Positions 7,658 to 18,488 of a stretch of DNA of 64,000 bases are shown here, piece after piece. Location of the stretch: assembly GCF_001953745.1 (NCBI RefSeq), contig NZ_LWLN01000001.1:1550001-1614000 (forward strand). Reading direction: 5' to 3'. The position numbers were made by a program, and so were the translations under genes. The notes under the pieces were generated by a model. It saw nothing but the letters and a program-made list of their open reading frames with translations, was not told the DNA's origin and searched no databases. The stretch is from Natrinema saccharevitans (GTDB lineage: Archaea > Halobacteriota > Halobacteria > Halobacteriales > Natrialbaceae). Numbering within the stretch: the stretch's first letter is position 1; the number at the start of each line of letters is the position of its first letter.

Positions 7658-8623
7658 TTAGGGCTCGATCACGAGTTTCCCGAGGAAGCTGTCCGTCATG
7701 ACCGCGCGCTGGGCCTCGGCCGCCTCCTCGAGGTCGTAGGTCCGGGCGACGTCGATCGAGAGGTCACCGGCGTCCATGAGATGGGCGGCCCCGCGCAGCG
7801 GAACACGCAGATCCGGCGTGTTGAACATGCTCATGAACTGGTAGGAGACGTCTTTCGACCGGGCCGCGCCGTCGTTCGTGAAGCCCGGATCGGGGCTGTT
7901 CTCGCCGATACCGACGACGCGAGCGCCCGTCGCGGCGACGTCGGCGTCGAACTGCAGGTAGTCGTCGAGTCGGTGGTCGAGTACCGCGTCGACCCCGCCG
8001 TCGGCCGCCTCGCGGACGGCGTCGGCCAAGTCGTCGCGGCCGTATTCAAGCACCGTCTCGGCTCCGTACTCGGTCAGGTCGTCGTGGTACTCCTCGGACG
8101 CGGTCGTGATCACTCGCGCGCTGACGGCGGCCGCGATCTGGACGGCCGCGTGGCCGACGCCGCCGGAGCCGCCGTGGACCAAACAGTACTCCGCGGGCTC
8201 GAGGTCGGCGTGGTCGATCAGCGCGCGCCAGGCGGTGACGGCGGCGACGCCGGCTCCGCCGGCCTCGATCAGATCTGCACCGTCGGGGAGGTGAACCACC
8301 CGATTCGTCGGGATCGTCACGTACTCCGCGTACGCGCCCTGTGAGTCGCCGTTGCCGATGCCGGTGCCGTAGACGCGATCGCCCTCGTCGAAGCCCGTGA
8401 CGCTATCGCCGGTCGCCGCGACGGTCCCCGCGACGTCGACGCCGGGCGTAAAGGGCACGTCGACCGGTTCGTACGATCCGTCCCGGAAGTAGGTGTCGAC
8501 GGGGTTGACCCCCGCAGAGGCGACCTCGACGAGCAACTCGTCGGCGGCCGGCTCGGGCCGATCGATCTCCTCGACCTGCAGTACGTCCGCGTCGCCGTGT
8601 TCCCGAAGGCGTACAGCTCTCAT
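7658..8623 (-). CDS. NADPH:quinone reductase-type MDR oxidoreductase
   Basis: Zinc-free medium-chain dehydrogenase/reductase, about 321 residues, related to quinone oxidoreductases that reduce quinones or enones with NADPH. ATG 8623 (MRAVRLREHGDADVL) is chosen over a GTG five codons upstream because MRAV matches the family opening. The N-terminal GroES-like domain has NPVDTYFRDG and PFTPGVDVAG; the Rossmann motif HGGSGGVGHAAVQ lies near residue 145. No structural zinc cysteines are seen. It is followed on the same strand, upstream, by an aminotransferase transcribed separately. Confidence 0.87.
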   Translation of the reverse strand: MRAVRLREHGDADVLQVEEIDRPEPAADELLVEVASAGVNPVDTYFRDGSYEPVDVPFTPGVDVAGTVAATGDSVTGFDEGDRVYGTGIGNGDSQGAYAEYVTIPTNRVVHLPDGADLIEAGGAGVAAVTAWRALIDHADLEPAEYCLVHGGSGGVGHAAVQIAAAVSARVITTASEEYHDDLTEYGAETVLEYGRDDLADAVREAADGGVDAVLDHRLDDYLQFDADVAATGARVVGIGENSPDPGFTNDGAARSKDVSYQFMSMFNTPDLRVPLRGAAHLMDAGDLSIDVARTYDLEEAAEAQRAVMTDSFLGKLVIEP

Positions 8624-8747
8624 CTCGTTCGGACACACGGATCGGGACGGTAAAACGATACACGTGACGGCAGAGGAGACGGCGACTTTCTCGGCGACAG
8701 AGAAAGCTGCAGGGAAGACCGGACAAACCGGAAACGGCTTGAGCGAG

Positions 8748-9869
8748 CTACTGGACGGCTCGCGTCGCGTCGTCGATGATCTCGAGCGCCTCCTTCAACT
8801 CCTCGGTCCCGGTCGCGTAGGACAGTCGCGCGTAGCCCTCGCCGTTCGCGCCGAATGCGTCGCCGGGAACGACGACGACGCCCCGATCCAGCACCTCCTC
8901 ACACCAGCCCTCGGGGACCTTCGGCATCGCGTAGAAGGCCCCCTCCGGGGTGGGTACCTCGAGGCCGGCGTCGGTGAGCCCGTCGAGGACGAGGTCGCGG
9001 CGCTGTTCGAAGGTCTCGACCATCTCCTCGACCGGCTCTTGGGGGCCGGTCAGGGCGGCCTCGGCGGCGTACTGGGCGGGCGCGGAGGCACAGGCCTGTC
9101 CGTACTGGTGGACCCGCAGCATCCGCTCGATACGGCGGTTCGAGCCGACGACCCAGCCGAGCCGCCAGCCGGTCATCGAGTAGGTCTTCGAGCAGGCGCT
9201 GACGACGACGACGTTGTCCGTCTCGGCGAACTCGAGCGGCGAACGATGCTCGCCCTCGAAGACGATGTGTTCGTAGACCTCGTCGGAAATACAGAGGACG
9301 TCGTGTTCGTCGGCGATGCGGGCGAACTCGCGCATGTCGGCCTCGCTCTGGACGGCCCCGGTGGGGTTCGCGGGGCTGTTGACGACGAACGCCGCAGTCT
9401 CTTCGGTGATAGCGTCCTCGACGGTCGCGGGATCGAGGGTGAGGTCCTCCCGCAGCCCGACCGGCTTCGGCGTGCCGTCGGCGATGCGGGTCAGGGCGTC
9501 GTAGGAGACGAAGCCCGGATCGGGGAAGATGACCTCCTCGCCGGGATTGACGTGGGCCTCGAGCGCCAGATGCAGGGCCTCGCTCCCCCCGGAGGTCGCG
9601 ATCACGTCGGCGGGATCGACCGCGAGGCCGTAGTCGCGGTCGTACTTCGCGGAAATCGCTTCCCGGAGCTGTTCGGTCCCCTTGTTCGAGGTGTAGGCGT
9701 CGGCCCGTCCCGACTCGATGGCCTCGATGGCCCCGCGCCGGGCGTGGGCCGGGGTGGGGAAGTCCGGCTGGCCGAGGCCGAGGTTGATAGCGTCCTCGCC
9801 AGCGGCCTCGAAGACCTCCCGGATACCGCTGATCGACACCTGCTCGACGCGGTCTGCAAAGTCAGTCAT
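8748..9869 (-). CDS. Class I/II pyridoxal-phosphate aminotransferase
   Basis: Fold-type I PLP aminotransferase of the aspartate aminotransferase group, 373 residues, a normal length. Visible: GQPDFPTPAHARRGA opening, SGGSEALHLAL in the phosphate region, NSPANPTGA with the substrate-binding Asn, DEVYEHIVFEG, and SKTYSMTGWRLGW with the Schiff-base lysine near residue 227. The C-terminal GAFYAMPKV and ARLSYATG are typical, with the carboxylate-binding Arg in the latter. Amino-acid preference (Asp, aromatic or Ala) cannot be read from sequence. Single gene on the minus strand. Confidence 0.9.
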   Translation of the reverse strand: MTDFADRVEQVSISGIREVFEAAGEDAINLGLGQPDFPTPAHARRGAIEAIESGRADAYTSNKGTEQLREAISAKYDRDYGLAVDPADVIATSGGSEALHLALEAHVNPGEEVIFPDPGFVSYDALTRIADGTPKPVGLREDLTLDPATVEDAITEETAAFVVNSPANPTGAVQSEADMREFARIADEHDVLCISDEVYEHIVFEGEHRSPLEFAETDNVVVVSACSKTYSMTGWRLGWVVGSNRRIERMLRVHQYGQACASAPAQYAAEAALTGPQEPVEEMVETFEQRRDLVLDGLTDAGLEVPTPEGAFYAMPKVPEGWCEEVLDRGVVVVPGDAFGANGEGYARLSYATGTEELKEALEIIDDATRAVQ

Positions 9870-10015
9870 GGCTAGATGGGGGATGCCGACCCCGATAACT
9901 CTTGATGTGTCTGTCCGCTATCATCCGCTCTCGACGTTCAACGAGGCCTGATAGTCTTGTCTGCGAAACTGAAGAAGCCACAAGGAATATGCCGCTCGTA
10001 ACGTACCCACCTGTA

Positions 10016-10678
10016 ATGACTCTCTCTCGACGATCGCTGCTCGCCGCGGGCGCGACCGGGACGATCGCGCTCACCGCCGGCTGTATCGACGTCGTCCTCG
10101 GGAACGAACCGCTCGCGTTCGATTCGGACGCCGTTCGCCCGACCGACGACGCACTCGAGGAGACCGGCTACGCAGAAGACGACATCAGCGAGCGGACGAT
10201 CGACCGCTCGGTCGAACTCCCCGGCGGCGTCGAGCGTCGGGTCGAGGCGTCGATTTCGACGGCCGTCTACTCGAAGGCCGTCGAGTACCAGGGCGAAGAA
10301 CGCGACGGGGCCGCCTTCGCCGCCGTTTCGATCCCGGGAATGGAGGTCGCCGGCCGATCGCTCAATCCGATCGACGACCTCTCCAACGAGGAACTTATCG
10401 ACCGGTTCCTCGGCGGGTTCGAAGGGGGACAGGGCGACATCAGCGACATCCAGCACCAGGAGACGTTCGGCCTCGACATCCTCGGGGACGGCCGGGAGGT
10501 CGATGCCTTCCTCGGCGAGTCGGAACTCGGCGGCGAACCGATCGACGTCGAGATCAAACTCACCTCCTTCGACCACGAGGGCGACCTGCTCGTCCTGCTC
10601 GGCACCTATCCCAAACTGCTCACCGAGGAGTCGGCCAACGCCGAAGTCCTGCTCGAGTCCGTCGAACACCCGGCCTGA
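10016..10678 (+). CDS. Haloarchaeal Tat lipoprotein, DUF6517-like
   Basis: A 220-residue lipoprotein. ATG 10016 gives the signal MTLSRRSLLAAGATG with a twin arginine and lipobox LTAGC, so the mature protein is probably anchored outside the membrane through Cys23. A longer frame from 9902 would bury the signal and is rejected. The sequence resembles the haloarchaeal DUF6517 family (ALEETGYAEDDISERTIDR, then beta-rich segments with regular acidic residues). The function of that family is unknown. Normal GC and codon use. Confidence 0.78.
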   Translation: MTLSRRSLLAAGATGTIALTAGCIDVVLGNEPLAFDSDAVRPTDDALEETGYAEDDISERTIDRSVELPGGVERRVEASISTAVYSKAVEYQGEERDGAAFAAVSIPGMEVAGRSLNPIDDLSNEELIDRFLGGFEGGQGDISDIQHQETFGLDILGDGREVDAFLGESELGGEPIDVEIKLTSFDHEGDLLVLLGTYPKLLTEESANAEVLLESVEHPA

Positions 10679-10862
10679 CGATCGTCGCCCTGGCCGGCGA
10701 CTCTGGTCCGGTTTCGGGTGCCGTCCCGCGACTCGAGTGTTCGATATCAGTTGCCGCGATGCGTGAGTCACGGGATCAAAACGCTATGGCGGGCGTGAGA
10801 GGATCGCGGATACCGCGATCGGGATCCGAAAAAGCGCGAATCAGTCGGAATCGACGGCGGCC

Positions 10863-11729
10863 TCAGTAGAACTCGCGGACGAGGTCCATCGCGTCCTCGG
10901 GCGCGCCGTCGGGAATCTCGGACATGTCCTCGGTGACGCCGTGTTTCTCGTGGTAGGGAACCGAGTTCTCGTCCTGATACATGACGCCCTGGTACTCCTT
11001 CTCGCTGTCGAGGATGACTTCCTTGGCGGCCTCGTAGTCGTGGGGGTCGTGGTCCTCGTCTTCCTGCAGGTCGACTAAGCTGTCGCGGAAGTAGTCGTAG
11101 GTGTCGACGTCGTTGAACGTGACACAGGGGCTGAAGACGTTGACGAAGCCGAAGCCGTCGTGTTCGATGGCCTTCTCGACGATCTCGGCGTGGCGCATCG
11201 CGTCCGAGCTAAAGGACTGGGCGATGAAGGACGCGCCGGAGGCCAGCGCGAGCGCCAGCGGGTTGACCGGCGGCTGCTTGGGTCCTTCGGGAGTCGTCGA
11301 GGTCTCGAAGTCCGACCGCGAGGTCGGTGAGGCCTGGCCCTTGGTCAGGCCGTAGATGCGGTTGTCCATAACCACGTAGGTCATGTCGACGTTCCGGCGG
11401 ACGGCGTGAACGAAGTGGCCGGCACCGATCGAGTAGCCGTCACCGTCGCCACCGGCGACCATGACCTCGACGTCGGGCCGGGCCATCTTGACGCCGGTGC
11501 CGACCGGGAGCGCGCGACCGTGAACCCCGTGGAGGGCGTAGCTGTGCATGTAGGTCCCGATCTTTCCGGAACAGCCGATCCCGGCGACGACGAACGTGTT
11601 GTCGGGATCGTTGCCGGTGTTGGCCAGCGCTTTCATCATGCCGTTCATCGTCCCGAAGTCGCCGCAGCCGGGACACCACGTTGGCTGCTTGTCGGATTTG
11701 AAGTCGGTGAATCGGACGTCGGAGCTCAT
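10863..11729 (-). CDS. korB: 2-oxoacid:ferredoxin oxidoreductase beta subunit
   Basis: Beta subunit of the oxygen-labile 2-oxoacid (2-oxoglutarate or pyruvate) ferredoxin oxidoreductase that replaces the NAD-linked complexes in haloarchaea; it binds thiamine diphosphate and an iron-sulfur cluster. 288 residues. TWCPGCGDFG near residue 17 holds two cluster cysteines, and GDGDGYSIGAGHF with NRIYGLTKGQ forms the ThDP/Mg site. ATG 11729 overlaps the alpha stop by one base (TAATG), so translation is coupled. Substrate preference cannot be decided here. Confidence 0.92.
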   Translation of the reverse strand: MSSDVRFTDFKSDKQPTWCPGCGDFGTMNGMMKALANTGNDPDNTFVVAGIGCSGKIGTYMHSYALHGVHGRALPVGTGVKMARPDVEVMVAGGDGDGYSIGAGHFVHAVRRNVDMTYVVMDNRIYGLTKGQASPTSRSDFETSTTPEGPKQPPVNPLALALASGASFIAQSFSSDAMRHAEIVEKAIEHDGFGFVNVFSPCVTFNDVDTYDYFRDSLVDLQEDEDHDPHDYEAAKEVILDSEKEYQGVMYQDENSVPYHEKHGVTEDMSEIPDGAPEDAMDLVREFY

Positions 11730-13483
11730 TATGCGGGTACCTCCTCGGTGAGTTTCTCGGTAATGTCGTCTGCGAGTTCGTCGGCCTTGAATCGCACGCC
11801 GGTGTACTTGTTGATGCGCTTGACGCGGGTCAGCACGTCGTGTTCGATCACGTCCGCGAACTGGCCGTTCGCGTTACACTCGACGACGATCGTCTCGTCG
11901 GCGGCCTCGATCTCCTCGGTCAGGTCGGGCCGCGGGAAGATGTAGGGCACCGAGATCACGCGGACGTCGATCCCGTCGGCCTCGAGGTAGTCGAGCGCCT
12001 CGACGAGCGCGCCCTCGTTCGAGCCCCACGAGATGACGAGGTTGTCCGCGTCCGGATCGCCGAACTCGCGGTAGTCCCAGTCCTCTTGTTCGCGTGCGGT
12101 CTCGACCTTGCGGTTGCGCTTGTCGACTTGCTGGACGCGCTCGTCCTCTTCCTCGGTCCGGCGACCGAGTTCGTCGTGTTCGAGGCCGGTAGACATGTGG
12201 GCGGCGTCGGTCGTGCCGGGGATGGCTCGCGGACTGACGCCGTCCTCGGTGACGGCGTGGGCCCGGAAGTGGCCCTGTGCGTCGAGCCACTCGTCGGCCT
12301 CGTCCTCGTCGACGAGCTTGCCGCGGTCGATCTCGACCTCGTCCATGTCGAAGGCCTCCGGCGGGAACGTCTGTTCGGTGACCGACATCGCCAGATCGGA
12401 GACCAGGAAGACCGGCGTCTGGTACTTCTCGGCGAGGTTGAACGCCTCGACGGTCTTCCAGAAACACTCGGTGATCGACGTGGGGGCGACGACGAACCGC
12501 GGGACTTCGCCGTGGCCGCCGTACAGCGCCATGTTGAGGTCGCCCTGTTCCTGTTTCGTCGGCATCCCCGTCGAGGGACCGGACCGCTGGACGTCGGCGA
12601 TAACCAGCGGCGTCTCACTCTGTGCGACGAGCCCGAACGTCTCGGTCATGAGGTCGATCCCGGCACCGGAGGTCGCCGTCATCGAGCGCGCGCCGCCGCG
12701 AGCGGCACCCAGCGCCATGTTGATCGCCGACAGTTCGTCTTCGGCCTGCACGACGTGGCCGCCGTAGTCCTCGATGCGACCCGTCAGGTACTCCATGATC
12801 GAAGTCGCGGGCGTGATCGGATAGCCGGCGTAGAACCGACAGCCGGCCGCGAGCGCGCCCATGCCGACCGCTTCGTTGCCGTTGAGCAGGACGTAGTCGT
12901 TGTCGGTCGTCTCGACGTCGTAGCCGAGGTGACTCAGGTCGTAGTTCTCCTCGACGTACTCCTGTCCCGCTCGAGCGGCTTCCTTGTTGTTCTCGACGAT
13001 CTTCGAGCCCTTGCCGCCGAAGCGCTTCTCGAGGGCCTCGTCTAAGTACTCGACGTCGAAGCCGGTGATCTTACACGCCGCGCCCAGCGCGACGATATTT
13101 CGCATGATCGCGCCGCCGGCCTCCTCGGCCAGCGATTTCAGCGGGACGTCGACCGCGGTCATCTCGTCGGGGATCTCCGCGTCCCACGAGCGTTCGCCGT
13201 CGTAAATGATGGCGCTGCCCTCGTGGAGTTCGTCTAAGTTCTCGTCGATGGTCCGCTGTGTCAGGGCGACGAGAATGTCGAGGCGGTCCACGACGCTTTG
13301 AACCTGCTCGACGGACGTGCGAATCTTGTAGGCCGTGTAGCCCCCACGGATTCGCGACGCGAAGTCTTTGGAGGTGAATACGTGTCTTCCGGCCCGGGAC
13401 AGTGCCTGGGCGAAGATTTTACCGGTGGAGTCGATACCGTCGCCGGCTTCGCCTCCGATCGCCCAGTTGAGATCCTCAGCCAT
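11729..13483 (-). CDS. korA: 2-oxoacid:ferredoxin oxidoreductase fused gamma-alpha subunit
   Basis: Alpha subunit of the same enzyme, 584 residues from ATG 13483 (MAEDLNWAIGGEAGDG); a GTG four codons earlier is less likely. Residues 1-180 are the gamma domain (GGEAGDGIDSTGKIF, SRIRGGYTAYKIR), fused to the alpha pyrimidine-binding domain from about 200 (GNEAVGMGALAAGCRFYAGY, PITPATSIMEYL) and a transketolase C-terminal-like domain (VISWGSNEGALVEAL). The fusion is normal for haloarchaeal and KorA-type enzymes. First gene of the two-gene korAB operon. Confidence 0.92.
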   Translation of the reverse strand: MAEDLNWAIGGEAGDGIDSTGKIFAQALSRAGRHVFTSKDFASRIRGGYTAYKIRTSVEQVQSVVDRLDILVALTQRTIDENLDELHEGSAIIYDGERSWDAEIPDEMTAVDVPLKSLAEEAGGAIMRNIVALGAACKITGFDVEYLDEALEKRFGGKGSKIVENNKEAARAGQEYVEENYDLSHLGYDVETTDNDYVLLNGNEAVGMGALAAGCRFYAGYPITPATSIMEYLTGRIEDYGGHVVQAEDELSAINMALGAARGGARSMTATSGAGIDLMTETFGLVAQSETPLVIADVQRSGPSTGMPTKQEQGDLNMALYGGHGEVPRFVVAPTSITECFWKTVEAFNLAEKYQTPVFLVSDLAMSVTEQTFPPEAFDMDEVEIDRGKLVDEDEADEWLDAQGHFRAHAVTEDGVSPRAIPGTTDAAHMSTGLEHDELGRRTEEEDERVQQVDKRNRKVETAREQEDWDYREFGDPDADNLVISWGSNEGALVEALDYLEADGIDVRVISVPYIFPRPDLTEEIEAADETIVVECNANGQFADVIEHDVLTRVKRINKYTGVRFKADELADDITEKLTEEVPA

Positions 13484-13750
13484 GTTATGAGGCACCTTGC
13501 CCCCGATAAATGAAAAGGCTTCTGAAACCCCAAGCTGACCACCGCATCGGTGGTGGATATGTTCGGGACGGCGGGACAGTCGGTTATTAATCGTTAAGAA
13601 TTACACGGCGAGAGTTTACGAGAGAAAGAAACACGGAATCGAGTGAATGTGTTTGTGAAAAACATACGATATCGTCCCCGTCGAAACGGCCGCTCGCGAG
13701 GGTCGCGGAGAACGGAACGCCTTTTCAACCCGCCGACGAACGGGTTCGAC

Positions 13751-14392
13751 ATGGATGGGACGCCAGTCACGGTCGCATCGGTCAGCGAGGTCGGTCCCGA
13801 CACCGTCGCGCTCGAACTCGAGACGCCCGAAGGGTTCGATGCCCGCCCCGGGCAGTTCGTTCTGTTGCGGGCCGCCCCCGAGGACGAGGAGATCGCCCGC
13901 CACTACACGCTCTCTTCGCCGTCGGTCGGCGAGACGTTCGAACTCACCGTCGGAATCGATCCGGAGGGCGACCTCTCGCCGTGGCTCGCGGGCCTCGAGG
14001 GCGGCGAGACCGTCCACGTCGAAGGCCCGTTCGGCCGGATCGCCTACGACGACGACGACGGCGACGTCGTCGCCGCCGCTGGCGGCCCGGGAATCGGTGC
14101 GGGGATCGCGGTCGCCGAGGCCGCTCGCGGTGCCGGTCACGACGCCACCGTGATCTATCAGGCCGACGAGCCCGCCCACTCCGATCGGCTCGAGGCGCTG
14201 TCCGCTGCGGGCGCGACCGTGGTCTTCGTCGACGACGGCGCGACCGAGGAACTGGCCGACGCGGTCGCAACCCACCGCGAAAACGGCCAACTCTACGCCT
14301 TCGGCTTCGACGGCTTCGTCACCGCCGTCGCGGACGCGATCGAGGCCGCGGGGGGCGATCCCGACGACGCGCTGATCGAGAACTTCGGCTAA
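13751..14392 (+). CDS. Ferredoxin-NADP reductase-like FAD oxidoreductase
   Basis: A 213-residue FNR-superfamily protein with an FAD-binding barrel (residues 1-95) and an NAD(P)-binding half (100-213). RHYTLSSPS near residue 55 is the flavin motif, and AAAGGPGIGAGIAVAE near 115 is the nucleotide-binding glycine loop. ATG 13751 is selected because the longer frame from 13643 adds a basic, unstructured leader. It is divergent from korAB and could supply or drain electrons of that ferredoxin system, which is inference from position only. Confidence 0.82.
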   Translation: MDGTPVTVASVSEVGPDTVALELETPEGFDARPGQFVLLRAAPEDEEIARHYTLSSPSVGETFELTVGIDPEGDLSPWLAGLEGGETVHVEGPFGRIAYDDDDGDVVAAAGGPGIGAGIAVAEAARGAGHDATVIYQADEPAHSDRLEALSAAGATVVFVDDGATEELADAVATHRENGQLYAFGFDGFVTAVADAIEAAGGDPDDALIENFG

Positions 14393-14429
14393 CGGGCCGG
14401 CCGACTCAGCGCGGCCGACCGCTCGAGGC

Positions 14430-14687
14430 GACTCCGCCGGCAGTGCGGGTTTCGGGACCGCGATCGCGGCTGCGGCCGACGCGACCGACGACGAAACCCG
14501 CGACCTGCTGGCGGTCAGCGTCGCCGTCGGCGAGCAGGAGTCCGAGACCTGCGCCGACTGTCTCGGGGCCGCCGACTACGAGGCCCGGATCGATCTCGAG
14601 GGACGGTACCCCGACCGGGTCGCGGTCGTCTACGCGGCCGGCGACGAACGGCGACGGGTTACGACGGCCGAATACGCCGCGGAGTAG
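14430..14687 (+). pseudogene. Start-less coding remnant with a CADC motif
   Basis: From 14430 to the TAG at 14685-14687 one frame has strict haloarchaeal codon bias and reads as protein: SVAVGEQESETCADCLGAA, then ARIDLEGRYPDRVAVVYA. There is no ATG, GTG or TTG between the upstream in-frame TGA and this stretch, so it appears to have lost its start, or uses an unusual one. Only one CxxC pair is present. It lies just behind the FNR-like gene. The opposite-strand frame is a shadow. Family not recognised. Confidence 0.45.
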
Positions 14688-14781
14688 CCCGATGGCCACG
14701 CATACGACCTATCGGACATCGTGTCCGGTGCAACCGCGACCAGCTCGCGGTCGCACCGAGAAGTCGGTACGGCAGCCCGTC

Positions 14782-15165
14782 TCAGTGTTCGACGAGTTCG
14801 AGCAGGATCCCGCCGGTGTCCTTGGGGTGGAGAAACGCGACCGAATGCCCCCACGCGCCCGGCCGGGGCTCCTCGTCGATCAACGCCACGTCGTGGTCTC
14901 GGACCGTCTCGAGGGCCCCCTCGATGTCGTCGGTCGCGAGCGCGAGGTGGTGGATCCCCGCTCCGTTGTCCTCGAGATAGCGCGCGATCGTCCCCTCCTC
15001 GATCGGCTCGAGCAGTTCGAAGTAGCCGTCACCGCAGTCGAGGAAGACGACGCGCATGCCGTCGAACTCCTCCTCGCGGGCGACCTCGAGATCGAAGAGA
15101 TCGCCGTAAAGCGTTGCCAGTCCCTGTGCATCGTCGGTCGCGATGCCGGCGTGATCGAAATGCAT
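14782..15165 (-). CDS. mce: Methylmalonyl-CoA epimerase
   Basis: Glyoxalase-fold (vicinal oxygen chelate) enzyme that interconverts the (S) and (R) forms of methylmalonyl-CoA. 127 residues, the usual length. MHFDHAGIATDD opens with the metal-binding His; YFELLEPI carries a conserved Glu; GIHHLALATDDIEGAL carries the second His; and GILLELVEH ends with the last metal Glu. It lies 64 bases downstream of the mutase large subunit on the same strand, which supports the assignment: propionyl-CoA is carried to succinyl-CoA. Confidence 0.93.
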   Translation of the reverse strand: MHFDHAGIATDDAQGLATLYGDLFDLEVAREEEFDGMRVVFLDCGDGYFELLEPIEEGTIARYLEDNGAGIHHLALATDDIEGALETVRDHDVALIDEEPRPGAWGHSVAFLHPKDTGGILLELVEH

Positions 15166-15229
15166 CGGCCTGTACTCCGGCCGATGGCCGTGTTACTGTT
15201 GTGATTTTTCCCGAGGGAGCGTCGAGGAC

Positions 15230-16915
<1,686 letters not shown>

Positions 16916-17083
16916 TATGGTTACCGAGGACCGGGCGGGGCTTGAACTTTGATGAACACGGCGAGGCGTGCGGTCGGCGACGCGGTCGCGCCGCCGGCGG
17001 CGCATACGGTTTGCCGTCCCGATGTCCCGGTGGGACCGCAGGACGGTCGCGGTCCCGCCGGTACTGACGGACGGGAGACCGTC

Positions 17084-17443
17084 TCACACGCTGTCGTCGG
17101 GATCGTGTCGGGCGGCCATCCGCGCGGCCTCCTCGGCGTAGCGTTCCCGGGTCGCCGCGTCGTCGACGGTGCCGAGCGAGTTCGGCGGCACGACCAGGCT
17201 CGCCTTCGTCTCTCGAGCGGGGCCGCCGAAACTCGTCAGTGCCCGCTCGCGCCGGTGATACTGCCGGCCGTCTTCGGTCGCGTACACGAGGATGACGATG
17301 TTGAGTTCGTCGTCGCCGTAGGTTCGCTCGACGAGCCAGACGCGAACTCCGTCGTCGTCGGACGACTCGTTTGTGTCGGCCTGATCGGTCGTCCCGGCCG
17401 CGTCCGTTCGGCCCGCCGTCTCGTCGGATCCGTGCGTCTCCAT
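17084..17443 (-). CDS. Conserved-type small acidic protein, unknown
   Basis: About 119 residues from ATG 17443 (METHGSDETAG); a GTG at 17470 is an alternative. An acidic, probably disordered N-terminal 35 residues precedes a compact part with strands VRVWLVERTYG and LNIVILVYATEDG, an RRERALTSFGG stretch, and a C-terminal helix (RERYAEEAARMAAR). No known motif or membrane segment. Haloarchaeal codon bias makes it real. It is divergent from the small membrane protein gene at 17500. Confidence 0.7.
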   Translation of the reverse strand: METHGSDETAGRTDAAGTTDQADTNESSDDDGVRVWLVERTYGDDELNIVILVYATEDGRQYHRRERALTSFGGPARETKASLVVPPNSLGTVDDAATRERYAEEAARMAARHDPDDSV

Positions 17444-17499
17444 GAGAGTCACTTGCGTCGCAACAGCCACTTATCTTTCGAGGCGTCGACGGCACGCGT

Positions 17500-17760
17500 A
17501 TGTCCGACGAGCGCGCGCTCGAGGAATCCACCGAGCGGTCGGCCCCGAGCCGCGGCGGCGACCGTCGCCGCGCGGCCCGCTACGTCGCGCCGTTTCTGGC
17601 GATCGGGCTCGGAAACCTCCTGCTCTTGCTGGTGTGGGGGCTGGACCCGCTGTGGGCCTTCGCCGTCGCGCCGCCGATCCTCTTTCTCTGCGGGATCTGC
17701 TGGGTCGCGTTCCGTCACGGGTTCCACGAGCGCGCCGGCCGGCCGGGCTCGAGTCGTTGA
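17500..17760 (+). CDS. Small two-helix membrane protein
   Basis: An 86-residue protein with a charged N-terminal 25 residues and two hydrophobic helices: VAPFLAIGLGNLLLLLVWGL and, after DPLWAF, AVAPPILFLCGICWVAF, ending in a charged tail. A TATA-like CTTATC about 28 bases before the ATG suggests leaderless transcription. Function unknown. Confidence 0.75.
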   Translation: MSDERALEESTERSAPSRGGDRRRAARYVAPFLAIGLGNLLLLLVWGLDPLWAFAVAPPILFLCGICWVAFRHGFHERAGRPGSSR

Positions 17761-17777
17761 CGGGCGCGCCGTTCGAC

Positions 17778-18359
17778 TTAGCGTCCGGTATCGTACTTGT
17801 ACGTTGCCGACTCGGGGTCGATACCGAAGTCCTCGGGCGACTCGTCGTCGGCTTCGGCCCGGCCCTCCGGGGCGCGTTTGAACGCCTCGCGGAGCCGGTC
17901 GGGCACCCGAAACTCGGCGACGTCGATCGCCAGCGGCTTCGCGTCCGGATCCGATCCCTCGCGCTTGGCCTCGAGTCGCTCCCGGAGGACCGGCGGCAGC
18001 GCCGACTCGTCGACCCGCTGGAAGCCGAACTGGGCGAGATAGGCCCCCTCGCCGGTCAGAGCGTAGACGGTGTCGAACCCCTCGTCGCCGGCGTACTCCG
18101 CGAGCCGCTCGACGACGTGGGCACCGACGCCCTGTCCGCGCCAGCCCTCGAGGACGCCGATGCTTGTCAGTTCACAGACGTCGTCGCCGTCGTCGGGCTT
18201 GTGAACCCGGATGCGGCCGAAGCCGGCCTTCTCGCCGGATTCCTCGTCGATCGCCACGACGTAGTCGCGCGAGCGGAACGCCGTCTCGTCGAGCCCCATC
18301 GACTCGATGTGGTCGAGCAGCCAGACCTCTTCCCTGTTTTTCGCGTCCCGCACGTACAT
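17778..18359 (-). CDS. GNAT-family N-acetyltransferase
   Basis: Acetyl-CoA-dependent N-acetyltransferase of unknown substrate, 193 residues from ATG 18359 (MYVRDAKNREEV); a longer frame starting nine codons upstream is less likely. The acetyl-CoA loop appears as EGWRGQGVGAHVVERL near residue 80, preceded by ELTSIGVL, and followed by YALTGEGAYLAQFGFQRVD, which is the typical late GNAT strand. A charged C-terminal extension of about 60 residues (REAFKRAPEGRAEADDES) follows the domain. It is convergent with the small membrane protein gene. Confidence 0.85.
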   Translation of the reverse strand: MYVRDAKNREEVWLLDHIESMGLDETAFRSRDYVVAIDEESGEKAGFGRIRVHKPDDGDDVCELTSIGVLEGWRGQGVGAHVVERLAEYAGDEGFDTVYALTGEGAYLAQFGFQRVDESALPPVLRERLEAKREGSDPDAKPLAIDVAEFRVPDRLREAFKRAPEGRAEADDESPEDFGIDPESATYKYDTGR

Positions 18360-18488
18360 ACCTCGACGTAGGTGACGTGCGGGCAAAAGCGTTTGTGGGT
18401 TGGCAGGACCGCTCCGCGGGCGTCGAGTACGGCCGATTCACCGGTCGATAGCGAGCCGCCGGAACCGCGACACCGTGAGCCGAGCGAG

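Noticed and set aside
11840-13045. 401-codon plus-strand frame opposite korA
   Set aside because: It is a shadow of korA; no start context, motifs or membrane pattern.
14406-14699. 97-codon minus-strand frame
   Set aside because: The opposite frame has the better codon bias and reads as protein (CADCLGAADY); the minus frame is its shadow.
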